NCBI GenBank assembly: GCA_045862995.1
Contig: BTVX01000012.1
Location: forward strand, 1 to 64,000
Direction of reading: 5' to 3'
Length of the DNA: 64,000 bases
Source: UBA2387 sp019454665
GTDB taxonomy: Bacteria > Armatimonadota > Fimbriimonadia > Fimbriimonadales > Fimbriimonadaceae
Shown: in pieces, positions 50,142-58,872 of the stretch
Layout: each line of letters starts with the position of its first letter
Position numbering within the stretch: position 1 is the first letter of the stretch
Translations under genes and position numbers: made by a program
Notes under the pieces: model-generated
What the model was told of the DNA's origin: nothing
Database searches by the model: none
What the model saw: only the letters and a program-made list of their open reading frames with translations

Positions 50142-51749
50142 ATGGAGCCCTTGCGATCCACGGTCCACCTGCACGACGACGAGCACCGCGCGAACCTAGC
50201 CGCGATGGACGCGATCTTGGACGAGTACCGCTCGCATATGGCGCGAGCGATGGTCGGTGGCGGCGAGGACGCCATCGCGAAGCATCGGCAGCGGGGCAAA
50301 CTGCTCGCCCGTGAGCGCATCGAGGATCTCCTCGACCCGGGCGCGCCGTTCATGGAGTTCAGCACGCTGGCGGCCCACGGGATGTACGGGGGCGATGCGC
50401 CCAGCGCGGGCCTAGTCACGGGCATTGGTCGCATCCATGGGCGCGAGTGCGTGCTGGTGGCGAACGACGCGACGGTCAAGGGTGGCACCTACTTCCCGAT
50501 CACGGTCAAGAAGCACCTCCGGGCGCAGGAGATCGCCTTGGAGAACCGCCTGCCGTGCATCTACTTGGTGGACTCGGGCGGGGCGTTCTTGCCATTGCAG
50601 GCGGAAGTGTTTCCCGATCGGGACCATTTCGGACGCATTTTCTATAACCAGGCCGTCATGTCGAGCTTGGGGATCCCCCAGATCGCGGCGGTGATGGGGT
50701 CCTGCACGGCGGGCGGCGCGTATGTCCCGGCGATGAGCGACGAGACCGTCATCGTGCGCAAGCAGGGCACCATCTTTTTGGGCGGCCCTCCGCTGGTCAA
50801 GGCGGCCACGGGCGAGGAGGTGACCGCCGAAGAGTTGGGCGGCGCCGAAGTGCACACGCGGCTTTCGGGCGTGGCCGACCACTTGGCCGAGAACGATGCC
50901 CACGCGCTTCAGATCGTTCGCTCGATCGTGGCGAATCTTGGGCCGAAACCGACGGGCGAATGGGGCGACGAAGCCCCGGAAGACCCGATCTACGATCCGA
51001 GCGACCTCTATAGTCTGGTGCCTTCAAACCCGCGCCAGCCGATGGCGATGCGCGAGGTGCTGGCCCGTGTGTTGGATGGTTCGAGGTTCCACGAGTTCAA
51101 GGCAGGGTACGGCAGCACGTTGATCTGCGGATTCGGGCGCTTCTACGGGCAGCAGGCCGGGATTCTGGCCAACGACGGCATCCTGTTCAGCGAATCCGCC
51201 CAGAAAGGAGCGCACTTCATCGAGCTTTGCTGCCAGCGCGGCATCCCGCTGGTGTTCCTGCAGAACATCACGGGCTTCATGGTCGGCAAGCGCTACGAGA
51301 ACGAGGGCATCGCGAAGCATGGCGCGAAGCTCGTGACGGCGGTTTCGACGGCCAACGTGCCCAAGTTCACCGTGATCGTGGGCGGCTCGTATGGCGCGGG
51401 CAACTACGGCATGTGCGGGCGCGCGTTCGGGCCTCGGATGCTGTGGATGTGGCCGAATGCGCGCATCTCGGTGATGGGCGGGGAGCAGGCGGCCAACGTA
51501 CTGCTGACCGTGCGGATGGATCAACTTGCGGCCAAGGGGCAGGCCATGTCGCCCGAAGAGCAAGAGGCGTTCAAGGCGCCGACTCTGGCCAAGTACGCCG
51601 AAGAATCCGCCGCAACGTTTTCAAGCGCAAGACTCTGGGACGACGGGATCATTGACCCAGTGGACACGCGGAGGGTGGTGGCGCTCGGCATCGCTGCGGC
51701 GCGGAATGCGCCCGTCGGGCCTCCTGGTTTCAGCTTGTTCAGGATGTGA
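50142..51749 (+). CDS. Acyl-CoA carboxylase carboxyltransferase subunit (methylcrotonyl-CoA type)
   Basis: A 535-residue carboxyltransferase beta subunit. YFPITVKKHLRAQEIALENR, CIYLVDSGGAFLPLQAEVFPD, MGSCTAGGAYVPAMSDE and LQNITGFMVGKRYENEGI match methylcrotonyl/geranyl-CoA carboxylases more than propionyl-CoA carboxylase. It transfers carboxyl from carboxybiotin to an acyl-CoA, in leucine breakdown if MCC. No biotin carboxylase or acyl-CoA dehydrogenase gene is adjacent. ATG 50142 gives the usual family N-terminus; the longer frame overlaps the divergent gene. Confidence 0.9.
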   Translation: MEPLRSTVHLHDDEHRANLAAMDAILDEYRSHMARAMVGGGEDAIAKHRQRGKLLARERIEDLLDPGAPFMEFSTLAAHGMYGGDAPSAGLVTGIGRIHGRECVLVANDATVKGGTYFPITVKKHLRAQEIALENRLPCIYLVDSGGAFLPLQAEVFPDRDHFGRIFYNQAVMSSLGIPQIAAVMGSCTAGGAYVPAMSDETVIVRKQGTIFLGGPPLVKAATGEEVTAEELGGAEVHTRLSGVADHLAENDAHALQIVRSIVANLGPKPTGEWGDEAPEDPIYDPSDLYSLVPSNPRQPMAMREVLARVLDGSRFHEFKAGYGSTLICGFGRFYGQQAGILANDGILFSESAQKGAHFIELCCQRGIPLVFLQNITGFMVGKRYENEGIAKHGAKLVTAVSTANVPKFTVIVGGSYGAGNYGMCGRAFGPRMLWMWPNARISVMGGEQAANVLLTVRMDQLAAKGQAMSPEEQEAFKAPTLAKYAEESAATFSSARLWDDGIIDPVDTRRVVALGIAAARNAPVGPPGFSLFRM

Positions 51750-51821
51750 GCCCCAACCGACCGCGACACCAGCTTGCGGGAAGCGTATGTGGGCGACCGG
51801 CGTCGGCCAACCACGCCAAAC

Positions 51822-51852
51822 CCTCCCCTGCCTTCTCGGGCCCGGGGAGGGA
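51822..51852. terminator. GC hairpin between convergent genes
   Basis: CCCTCCCC (51822-51829) pairs with GGGGAGGG (51845-51852) around a 15-nt loop, between the carboxylase stop and the convergent hypothetical stop. On the minus strand GTTTGG follows. It may serve as a bidirectional terminator, though no proper T run is seen. Confidence 0.45.
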
Positions 51853-51869
51853 GAGCGGAACGAGGCGGA

Positions 51870-52388
51870 TCAGCCGCCGCGGACGGCGGCGTCTCCGCGA
51901 ATCACCAAGCCCGCGATTTCACGAACGAGATCGCCATCGCGCGACACGAACCGGACCGACAACCGATCCTTGGGGTCCTCGCTGTTCGCGGGAACACCGT
52001 TGTCTTGCACGATGACTCGAACGTTGCCGGGCACCGTCCGGAACCCACGCGCCGTGCGAACGCGCAACACGGCGGGCCCTTGGAACGTGGCCTCGTTGCC
52101 TGCCACGCGCAACTCGCCGATTTCGCGAGCGACGATGGAGAAGCCCGCACTGTCGTTTCGGCCGACATGCGATTCGAGCGTAAAGTGGCCCCGAACGAGT
52201 TCGTGACCGTCGCGGACGAATTTGCGCACCTCGAAGCCGAACGGATGCATCCGGCGAACTTCCGTCACTGGATCGAACGTACCGAGAACGCCGCGACCGT
52301 GCGTCGCGACACCTTGCGCTTGGGCCAATCCCAGCGCCGCCGCGCAGATCAAGAGGAGACCCGCGAGGCCTTTCGTCATCATTTTCAT
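51870..52388 (-). CDS. Secreted hypothetical protein
   Basis: A 172-residue protein with a signal peptide (LAGLLLICAAALGLAQAQ). The mature part is beta-rich (HFTLESHVGRNDSAGFSIVAREIGELR, VRVIVQDNG, LSVRFVSRDGDLV), the sort of repeating strand pattern seen in small beta-barrel or post-COAP-like secreted domains, but no family is certain. GGAGG lies 11 bp before ATG 52388, so this start is preferred over two Met codons inside. Confidence 0.65.
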   Translation of the reverse strand: MKMMTKGLAGLLLICAAALGLAQAQGVATHGRGVLGTFDPVTEVRRMHPFGFEVRKFVRDGHELVRGHFTLESHVGRNDSAGFSIVAREIGELRVAGNEATFQGPAVLRVRTARGFRTVPGNVRVIVQDNGVPANSEDPKDRLSVRFVSRDGDLVREIAGLVIRGDAAVRGG

Positions 52389-52474
52389 TGTCTTGTGTAC
52401 CTCCAAGGCTCCGACCGCCTGGGTGAGACTCTGCAATGGGCTCAGACGGAGCCGGGTCATGTCGTGTTCAGGAC

Positions 52475-53749
52475 CTAACCTGAATTCTGGTCGGATTTCG
52501 GGGCGAACGCCTGAGCCACTTGGTCCAGGTTCGCACCGAGCAACTTGGTCGCCAGCACCTGCAGCGCCGCTCGATCGCCCCGGAAGTGGAACGTGCGGCT
52601 GTGGTGCGTGTAGGCTTGGCCCGGCTTGAGCGCCAGCGCGGGAGACGAGGTTTCCAGTTCGTAGAACGGCCCGAGCGGCTTGCCGCCGTCCACGGGACCA
52701 TCGTTGTACGAGTTCACCACATCGCCGCCAAACGGCTTGTCTTGGATCTCCCACATCGAGTTGACGTAGTCGGTCGCGCCGGCGGGCAGCGTGTACTGAA
52801 CGATGGTCAACAGGTTGCGGCCGGGGTCGTAGGAGCCGATGATCGGCTTGCTTCGCTGCGGATTGACGCCGATCTTGCTGCGGTACTGGCCGTCGCCCTT
52901 GAAGTAGATCAGGCCGTCGGCGACCTTGAGCCGGTCCTCAGGCACCTTGCCAAAGTACGTGTCGTTGACGATCGGCCCCATCTCGGCCTCGGGCCCAGTC
53001 TTGTAGGGCAAGACGACCGTGGTCGTGGGCGAGTGCTTGAACATGCCCAGAATCCAGATGGAAAGCAGGCCCTTGTCCTTGGTCCACGCTTCCTGTCCCG
53101 TGTTCTTCACCGTGTTGCTGGTCTCGTAGCCGACCATCTTCACGCCGTCGCCGGGTCGGATGCCAAGGTGCTTTTCGGCGGCATCGGCGCCGAGCAGGGT
53201 GACGCCGCGCGTGATGTGAAGGTCGAACTTGGCCCCCGAGTAGTTCTCGATGGAGGCCGTGTGCTCGCACACCACCTCGGTCTTGGACTGCTTGGTGACC
53301 TTGTACTTGTCGGTGTCAATGAAGGCCGGGGTCTGCCAATCGTCGAACACGAACTTGGTACCGGGCTTGAAGTAGATGGCGAACTGGCCGCCTTCCGGAC
53401 CCATCCAGAAGCGGTCCTCGCCGCCGAAGGCGTTGATGTGCGGGTTCGTCTTGCCCGACCCGATGAGTTCGTGGTTGATCCAGCCGTTCCCGTCGCCGGA
53501 CTTGGCGTCGTGGGAGCTGGTCATCACACGCCCCTGATAGGCGGGCACGACCACCAGGCTCGGCCCTTCGTCCTCGCCCAGCACGATGGCATCGGTATGC
53601 TTCTTGAGGAATTCGGCGTCTTGGGCGTAGGTCATGGGAGCTGAGGGTGTTTCGTTGGTGGCTTCGGCTGGCTCGGTGGACGTTTTTCCGCCGCAGCCGA
53701 CGAGGGCGAGGGTCGAGACAAGGCACGTGGACCAGAAGATGCTCTTCAT
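52475..53749 (-). CDS. Lipoprotein of unknown function (aldose-epimerase-like beta fold possible)
   Basis: A 424-residue lipoprotein with lipobox LVGC (Cys19). The mature part is beta-rich with motifs such as GRVMTSSHDAKSGDGNGWIN, GGEDRFWMGPEGGQFAIYF and YVNSMWEIQDKPFGGDVVNSYNDG. The 'GG.dr.w.gPEGGqf' segment recalls galactose-mutarotase-type sugar-binding proteins. I cannot name the family for certain. GGAAG 9 bp upstream supports ATG 53749 over an ATG five codons earlier. Confidence 0.7.
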   Translation of the reverse strand: MKSIFWSTCLVSTLALVGCGGKTSTEPAEATNETPSAPMTYAQDAEFLKKHTDAIVLGEDEGPSLVVVPAYQGRVMTSSHDAKSGDGNGWINHELIGSGKTNPHINAFGGEDRFWMGPEGGQFAIYFKPGTKFVFDDWQTPAFIDTDKYKVTKQSKTEVVCEHTASIENYSGAKFDLHITRGVTLLGADAAEKHLGIRPGDGVKMVGYETSNTVKNTGQEAWTKDKGLLSIWILGMFKHSPTTTVVLPYKTGPEAEMGPIVNDTYFGKVPEDRLKVADGLIYFKGDGQYRSKIGVNPQRSKPIIGSYDPGRNLLTIVQYTLPAGATDYVNSMWEIQDKPFGGDVVNSYNDGPVDGGKPLGPFYELETSSPALALKPGQAYTHHSRTFHFRGDRAALQVLATKLLGANLDQVAQAFAPKSDQNSG

Positions 53750-53788
53750 CGCAGACACTTCCATTCGGGTGTATACCCGCGCCGCGCC

Positions 53789-53794
53789 TATACT
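53789..53794 (+). promoter_or_regulatory. -10 box TATACT abutting ABC ATPase start
   Basis: TATACT ends 6 bp before the ATG at 53801, with no ribosome binding site between, so a leaderless transcript is predicted. Confidence 0.45.
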
Positions 53795-53800
53795 TCACCC

Positions 53801-54535
53801 ATGATCTCGGTTCGCGGCCTGACAAAGCGATTTGGCGAACGCGTCGTCCTGAACGACGTGTCGCTCGAGGTCGCGCGGGGGCAGATCGTGGCCGTCATGG
53901 GCAGCAGCGGCGGCGGCAAGACCACGCTGCTCAAGTGCATCGCCGGGCTGATCCCCTTCGAGGTCGGCACGGTGGAGGTGGACGGGGTGGACGTACGCAA
54001 CGCCTCCGCCGAAGCGCGCCGCCATTTGGGTCTGGTCTTTCAATCCTCGGCGCTGTTCGACTACATGAACGTGATGGACAACGTGTTGTTCGGGTACCGC
54101 CGTCGCCACCCGCGCGCATCGCTCAAGGATCAGCGCGCCGTCGCCGAAGCCATCCTCGAACAAGTCGGCTTGTCAGGCACGGGACACCTCATGCCCAGCG
54201 AACTCAGCGGCGGCATGCGCAAGCGCGTCGGCGTGGCGCGGGCCCTGATCCTTGAACCGGCGGTGATGCTGTACGACGAGCCGACGACGGGACTCGACCC
54301 CGTCACCACCTACGCGCTCGACTCGCTCATGGTCGAGGTCCGGGATCGGACGGGAGCGACGTCGCTCATCGTCAGCCACGACCTGACATCGGTGTTCCGC
54401 GTGGCCGACCGGATCGCGTTCCTTCATGCCGGGGAATTGGTGTTCGATGGTCCTCCAGCGGGCTTCCGCGAGGCCGACCACCCCGCGATCGCGGAACTGG
54501 TTGGCAAAGCCCGCGCCGAGGCGTTCCGCGAGTAG
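53801..54535 (+). CDS. ABC transporter ATPase, MlaF-like
   Basis: A 244-residue ABC ATPase: Walker A GSSGGGKTT, Q-loop LVFQSSALFDYMNVMDNVLF, signature LSGGMRKRVGVARAL, Walker B VMLYDEPTTGLDP and H-loop IVSHDLTSVFRVADRI. The FDYMNVMDNV and LSGGMRKR forms are typical of MlaF/Ttg2A, the ATPase of the phospholipid (Mla) transport system. No MlaE permease or MCE-domain gene lies nearby, so its partners must be elsewhere. Confidence 0.88.
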   Translation: MISVRGLTKRFGERVVLNDVSLEVARGQIVAVMGSSGGGKTTLLKCIAGLIPFEVGTVEVDGVDVRNASAEARRHLGLVFQSSALFDYMNVMDNVLFGYRRRHPRASLKDQRAVAEAILEQVGLSGTGHLMPSELSGGMRKRVGVARALILEPAVMLYDEPTTGLDPVTTYALDSLMVEVRDRTGATSLIVSHDLTSVFRVADRIAFLHAGELVFDGPPAGFREADHPAIAELVGKARAEAFRE

Positions 54536-54552
54536 AACCCGGCAACGCCCCC

Positions 54553-56370
54553 TCACTTGTGCAACGCCAGAGCCGCCGCCATGCGGTACGCGTCCCCGCG
54601 CGTCCAGTTGCCGCTTGGCGGCGAACCTTTGGGTGCCAGCCCCGCCGCCGAAAGCGAGGCCCAGTCCGAGCCGACGGAGATGCCCATCGCCTTGGCCGCC
54701 GCCGCCATGCCCTTGCACGCCTTGTCGGTGGTGAGCTTGCTCGTATCGCCCGCCAGCGACCCGGCGGCGACCTTGGCGCCCTGGGGGTTGGCGTGGAACC
54801 GCGTGAGCACGTTGGCCAGGATGTAGCCGAACGACTGCGAGCTGATGGTCTCGTTCAGGTTGGGGTCGTTCCCGTAGCCACCGGTCGCGAGACCTCGCGA
54901 CATCATCACGCGGTAGGCGTCGAACGCCGGATGGCTGGCCGGACCCAAACGCGACTTGCCCACCGGCGGGATCGCCGCGCCCCGCGCCTTCAGCCGAGTC
55001 CGAAGGTCGGCCACGAACCGCTTGTCGTTCACGGCCGCCTGGGGCGCCAACCCTGACTTCGCACACCTCGCGGCAGCCACACCGACGGCCTCGGCGACAA
55101 CCATGCCCGTGGGCACAACGCGCGCGCTCGAATGGACGATCGGGTCGTAGCCCGCACACTTGCCCACCACCCAAAGCGCTGGCCCCGACTTCGGCACCGT
55201 CGCGCCCAGCGGGATGCCGTAGTACTTCGGCGCGCCGTACACGAACCCCGTGTCGTTGGGCGTCAGCACCTGCACGTCCATCGGGTAGTTGCCCGCCGCG
55301 ATGGCCTGGTCGGTCACCAGGTTGTCCAGCGCCTCGTCGAACGTGACGATGTGCATGGCCTGGAGGTGGCGCGTCTCGCGGACGTACAACTCTTCGGCAA
55401 CGCTGCCCAAGGTCGCCCGTTCGTAGCCGGGGATGTCCTTGCGGATGGTGGCGACGATGCGTTCGGCTTCGCGCTTGGCGCGTTCGCGGCCTTCGCGCAC
55501 GCTCGCCGGGTCGAACGGGGCGATTCCGTGGATGAGCAGGGCGTTCACCAGCACCGTGCCGTCGTTCTGGCGACCCAGGTTCAGCCCGCGCAGACGGATG
55601 CCAGGTTCCTTGCTCTTGTAATCGGTGATCCACTTGCGCCCGAAGAAGCCCCACGCCGCGCGCCCATCGGCCTTGGCGTAGGAAGCCCCCTTCTGGGCGA
55701 TGTGCCGACGCATGGCGTCCCAGTTCACATGGTCGATGCGGAACACCAGGGTGTCGGCCATGCGGGCGTTGTAGCCCATCGAGTTCCAGCCCAGCGTGAA
55801 CGGCGCGCCTGCAGCGGCGGCGAAGTCGGCTTCGGACGTGCCGTCCACGATCTGCTTCGCTCGGATCAGGGTGCCGCCGACCTTCGCCCCGACGACCTGT
55901 TTCGCTTCAACGAGCGGGCTCAGTTCCTTCGCACCCCGAATCACCTGAACGCCGGCGGTCTCCAGCATCCGGTCGAACGCTTGCTCGGCCACGCGGATGT
56001 CGTAGGCGCTGCCGCCGCCGACCATGCGCCACCACTTGCCGAACAGCCCTTTGGGCCGCATCGGGCCGGGGCCGACGTCCAGCGAGTTCATCTCGCTCAC
56101 CACGAGCAGCCCGCCCATGCGCTGATGCTTCGTGACCAAGATCGTCTTCGCGCCTTCTTCGGCGGCGGCCACCGCTGCCGCGATGGCTTCGGGTTCGCTG
56201 CCCAACACCAGCACGTCGGCTTCGAGGCGTTGGCCTCCTTCGGGCGTGCCCGTTGCCGCGGGCTCCGAAGTGGCGGACGCGCCGGTCGGCAACTTCGCGC
56301 AACCCAGAAGGCACGCCGAACATGCGGCGAGGACGAACAACCGGAAGGCCCAACGCATGGAGCCGATCAT
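54553..56370 (-). CDS. FAD-dependent oxidoreductase lipoprotein
   Basis: A 605-residue protein. The N-terminus has a signal peptide and lipobox LLGC. The FAD-binding fold starts at DVLVLGSEPEAIAAAVAAAEEG and continues with HQRMGGLLVVSEMNSLDVG, VVGAKVGGTLIRAKQIVDGTSEADFA, and the second dinucleotide contact (VPKSGPALWVVGKCAGYDPI, RVVPTGMVVAEAVGVAAA). The latter half resembles the FAD-dependent oxidoreductase family (PF12831 type) with a C-terminal S-layer-like/helical end. The longest start is given; ATG 56358 is equally possible. Substrate unknown. Confidence 0.8.
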   Translation of the reverse strand: MIGSMRWAFRLFVLAACSACLLGCAKLPTGASATSEPAATGTPEGGQRLEADVLVLGSEPEAIAAAVAAAEEGAKTILVTKHQRMGGLLVVSEMNSLDVGPGPMRPKGLFGKWWRMVGGGSAYDIRVAEQAFDRMLETAGVQVIRGAKELSPLVEAKQVVGAKVGGTLIRAKQIVDGTSEADFAAAAGAPFTLGWNSMGYNARMADTLVFRIDHVNWDAMRRHIAQKGASYAKADGRAAWGFFGRKWITDYKSKEPGIRLRGLNLGRQNDGTVLVNALLIHGIAPFDPASVREGRERAKREAERIVATIRKDIPGYERATLGSVAEELYVRETRHLQAMHIVTFDEALDNLVTDQAIAAGNYPMDVQVLTPNDTGFVYGAPKYYGIPLGATVPKSGPALWVVGKCAGYDPIVHSSARVVPTGMVVAEAVGVAAARCAKSGLAPQAAVNDKRFVADLRTRLKARGAAIPPVGKSRLGPASHPAFDAYRVMMSRGLATGGYGNDPNLNETISSQSFGYILANVLTRFHANPQGAKVAAGSLAGDTSKLTTDKACKGMAAAAKAMGISVGSDWASLSAAGLAPKGSPPSGNWTRGDAYRMAAALALHK

Positions 56371-56371
56371 A

Positions 56372-57343
56372 TCAGAGCAGACCCTTCTTGCGGAACACCC
56401 ACAGCTCGATCCCCGCGATCAGGACCATGAGCAAGAGCGCCACCGGATAGCCCCAGGGCTGCGCAAGTTCGGGCATGTGGCGAAAGTTCATTCCGTAAAT
56501 GCTCGAAACCAACGTGACGGACATCAGGATCGTGGCCGCCACGGTGAGCATCTTCATCGTCTCGCCAAGCCGGTTCGAGATGATGTTCAACCGCGTGTCC
56601 AAGATGGTCGCCAGCAGGTCGCGGTTGAGGTCCACGGATTCCAGCAGCCGCAGCGTGTGATCGTAAACGTCTTGGTAGTAAGGCTTGATCTTGGCCGGGA
56701 CGAGCACCAGATCGCGCCGGAGCAGTCCAGCCAACTCGTCGCGCAGGGGCGCCAGGTTGCGGCGAAGCTCGATCAGGTTCCGCTTGATCCGCAGGGCGTC
56801 CCGCATCCCCATCTGGCCCGTGACGAACACGCGTTCCTCCAGCTTGTCAATCACGTCCTGCGTATGGTCCAGCGCCGGAAAGTAGTTGTCCACCGTCAGG
56901 TCCACCAGCCCGTGCAACAGGTGCGCTGCCGACTGACCGACTTCCTTGGGCCGACGGGCGAACGCGGCCATGCACCGCTCGACTTCAGGCACCTCCGCCA
57001 TGGAGACGGTCAACAGACACTTCGCCTTCAGAAAGCAGCCGACCTCGTGGCACTTGCATCGCTCGCCGTTGACGGCCAACACCGGCAGGCTGAGGAAGAG
57101 CCAGCCTTCGCCCTCGACGAGGCTGGGCCGCTCGTGATCGGTGAGCGCGTCTTCCACGGCCGTCGGGTGGAACCCGAGGCCTTCGAGTCGTTCGCGGCAG
57201 GAGGCTTCGTCCAACACGTGGACATGGATCCAAGCCGCGTGAGCGGGCTGATCGAACGCCGCCCAAGCCGCTTCGCCCTCGGCTTGGACGAGTTGGTGGC
57301 CGTCCCACGTGAGGGACCTCGCAGTGTTGGCGACGGGCTCCAT
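56372..57343 (-). CDS. corA: CorA-type magnesium/cobalt channel
   Basis: A 323-residue CorA homopentameric metal channel. The cytosolic part has FHPTAVEDALTDHERPS and WLFLSLPVLAVNGE, a long stalk helix follows, and the C-terminus holds two transmembrane helices with the selectivity motif Y-G-M-N-F (SSIYGMNFRHMPE) between them. The ATG at 57343 was chosen because the upstream frame lacks family similarity. It ends 1 bp from the FAD gene start, suggesting co-transcription. Confidence 0.92.
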   Translation of the reverse strand: MEPVANTARSLTWDGHQLVQAEGEAAWAAFDQPAHAAWIHVHVLDEASCRERLEGLGFHPTAVEDALTDHERPSLVEGEGWLFLSLPVLAVNGERCKCHEVGCFLKAKCLLTVSMAEVPEVERCMAAFARRPKEVGQSAAHLLHGLVDLTVDNYFPALDHTQDVIDKLEERVFVTGQMGMRDALRIKRNLIELRRNLAPLRDELAGLLRRDLVLVPAKIKPYYQDVYDHTLRLLESVDLNRDLLATILDTRLNIISNRLGETMKMLTVAATILMSVTLVSSIYGMNFRHMPELAQPWGYPVALLLMVLIAGIELWVFRKKGLL

Positions 57344-57379
57344 CGGCAGGCTGGAGCCTACCACGGGTATCAATCGCAC

Positions 57380-57850
57380 ATGGCGGTCTTTCGCGTCTGC
57401 AGGCGCTTCGTGGTCGAAAGCGGACACATGCTCAGCAAGCACCCGGCGGCGTGTCGCTTTCCCCACGGCCACACGCGGACGATCGAGGTGGTCGTCGCCG
57501 CCGATTCGCTCGACGCGAACGACATGGTGATCGAGTTCAAGGCGCTGAAGCTGGCCCTAGAACCCGAGATCGAACGCTACGACCACGCGATGGCCGTGAA
57601 CTCGGACGACCCGTTCTTGGCGTCGCTCGGCGCGTACCCGGAGCATGCCGTGGTCGTGGTGCCTGGGCAAGACCCAACGACCGAGGTTCTGGCGAAGCGC
57701 CTGTACGACTTCGCGGCGGGAGTGCTGGCGTCGGGTTTCGAGGGTCGCGACGCCTCCGGGGTGGTCTACCGCATCCCCGCCGGCCGGGTGCGGCTGGAGC
57801 GCGTGCGCGTGTGGGAGACGCCGAGCAGCTGGGCCGAAGTCGAGGGCTGA
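57380..57850 (+). CDS. 6-pyruvoyl-tetrahydropterin synthase / QueD-like enzyme
   Basis: A 156-residue QueD/PTPS-fold protein. The zinc ligands are His16 (SGHML), His29 and His31 (FPHGHT), with Cys25 as the catalytic thiol in AACRFPHGH. A conserved DHAMAVN and a terminal WETPSSWAE carry the other active-site residues. It would make 6-carboxytetrahydropterin for queuosine, or a pterin. No queC/queE/queF genes are adjacent. It is divergent from corA. Confidence 0.9.
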   Translation: MAVFRVCRRFVVESGHMLSKHPAACRFPHGHTRTIEVVVAADSLDANDMVIEFKALKLALEPEIERYDHAMAVNSDDPFLASLGAYPEHAVVVVPGQDPTTEVLAKRLYDFAAGVLASGFEGRDASGVVYRIPAGRVRLERVRVWETPSSWAEVEG

Positions 57851-57926
57851 GGGACCGAAGTTCCCTGCGCGTCCGGGACGCCGTCGCAACAATCCGCCCG
57901 ATCTCGAACTCCCGCCCGTCATCCGC

Positions 57927-57932
57927 CATAAT
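57927..57932 (+). promoter_or_regulatory. -10 box CATAAT with possible TCGAAC -35
   Basis: CATAAT ends 7 bp before the ATG at 57940, and TCGAAC at 57904-57909 gives a 17-bp spacer. The geometry fits a leaderless transcript of the binding-protein gene. No riboswitch is apparent in the 89-bp gap. Confidence 0.4.
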
Positions 57933-57939
57933 AGCGACC

Positions 57940-58872
57940 ATGCGCCGAACGAGCGTTCGTCTTCTCCTTGCTCTCCTGCCCATCCTCGCGGTCGCTGGGT
58001 GCAAGTCCGAGGGAGTCCTCATCGGGGGCACCGACGGCCCGCGGTACACCAGCCTGGTGAGCCTCAGCCCGAGCACGACCGAGTTGGTGGGTCGCTACGG
58101 CAACTGGCGGCTCCTCAAGGGCCGAACCGCCGCCTGCGACTTCCCCACGTTCATCGAGCCGGTGCCCGTCGTGGCTCAGACCAAACCCGACTTCGAGAAG
58201 ATCGCCGGCATCGCCCCGGACCTCGTGCTGTACGACGAGTCCCTGTACAACGAGGCCGACGTCGAGCGCATCAAGGGCCTCGGCGCGAAAGAAGTGTTCG
58301 TGATCACGGCACAGACCGTGAACGAGTTCATTGACCAACTCTACAAGTTCGGCGCGCTGGTCGGTGGCGAGACCAATGTCTCCAAGTATGCCGACGACAT
58401 TCTCGCCGCCGTCGAGAACGCCAAGGCCGACCGGAGACCCGGAACCCCCAAGGTGGCCATCCTGATGGGAGGTCCTGGCTCCTATTACATCAGCGGGAAG
58501 AGCGGGTTTCTCGGCGACGTGATCAACCTCTGCGGCGGCGAGTTGGTCGGTCCCGAGGGCAAGGAGTTCCAGCCCGCCAACGTCGAGTCGCTGATCGCGC
58601 TCAACCCCGACCTGATCATGGTTGCCGGGGGCTCGGCGTACGAGGCGATGGTCGCCACGCCTTCCGACCAGCCGCCCCCCAAGTGGGACAAGCGCACGAA
58701 CGACGGCAGCGAAGCCCGCGCCATCCTCGCCGACCCACAGCTTCAGTCCATCAAGGCCGTGAAGACCGGCGCCGTGGCTGCGGTGGCTTCGGACGTGTTG
58801 CTCCGGCGCGGCGCGCGGTTGCACGATCTGATCAAGGCGACGGCGGCGACGATCGTGGCGGTGGAGCGATGA
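57940..58872 (+). CDS. ABC-type substrate-binding lipoprotein, BtuF/FhuD-like
   Basis: A 310-residue lipoprotein with lipobox AVAGC (Cys21). The mature part is a class III binding protein: TSLVSLSPSTTELVGRYG, VAQTKPDFEKIAGIAPDLVLYDES, VFVITAQTVNEFIDQLYKFGALVGG and NVESLIALNPDLIMVAGG, all characteristic of cobalamin/siderophore/heme binding proteins. The spine-helix topology fits BtuF. No permease or ATPase gene follows, unlike a normal import operon. It is coupled to the MTA phosphorylase by ATGA. Confidence 0.85.
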   Translation: MRRTSVRLLLALLPILAVAGCKSEGVLIGGTDGPRYTSLVSLSPSTTELVGRYGNWRLLKGRTAACDFPTFIEPVPVVAQTKPDFEKIAGIAPDLVLYDESLYNEADVERIKGLGAKEVFVITAQTVNEFIDQLYKFGALVGGETNVSKYADDILAAVENAKADRRPGTPKVAILMGGPGSYYISGKSGFLGDVINLCGGELVGPEGKEFQPANVESLIALNPDLIMVAGGSAYEAMVATPSDQPPPKWDKRTNDGSEARAILADPQLQSIKAVKTGAVAAVASDVLLRRGARLHDLIKATAATIVAVER

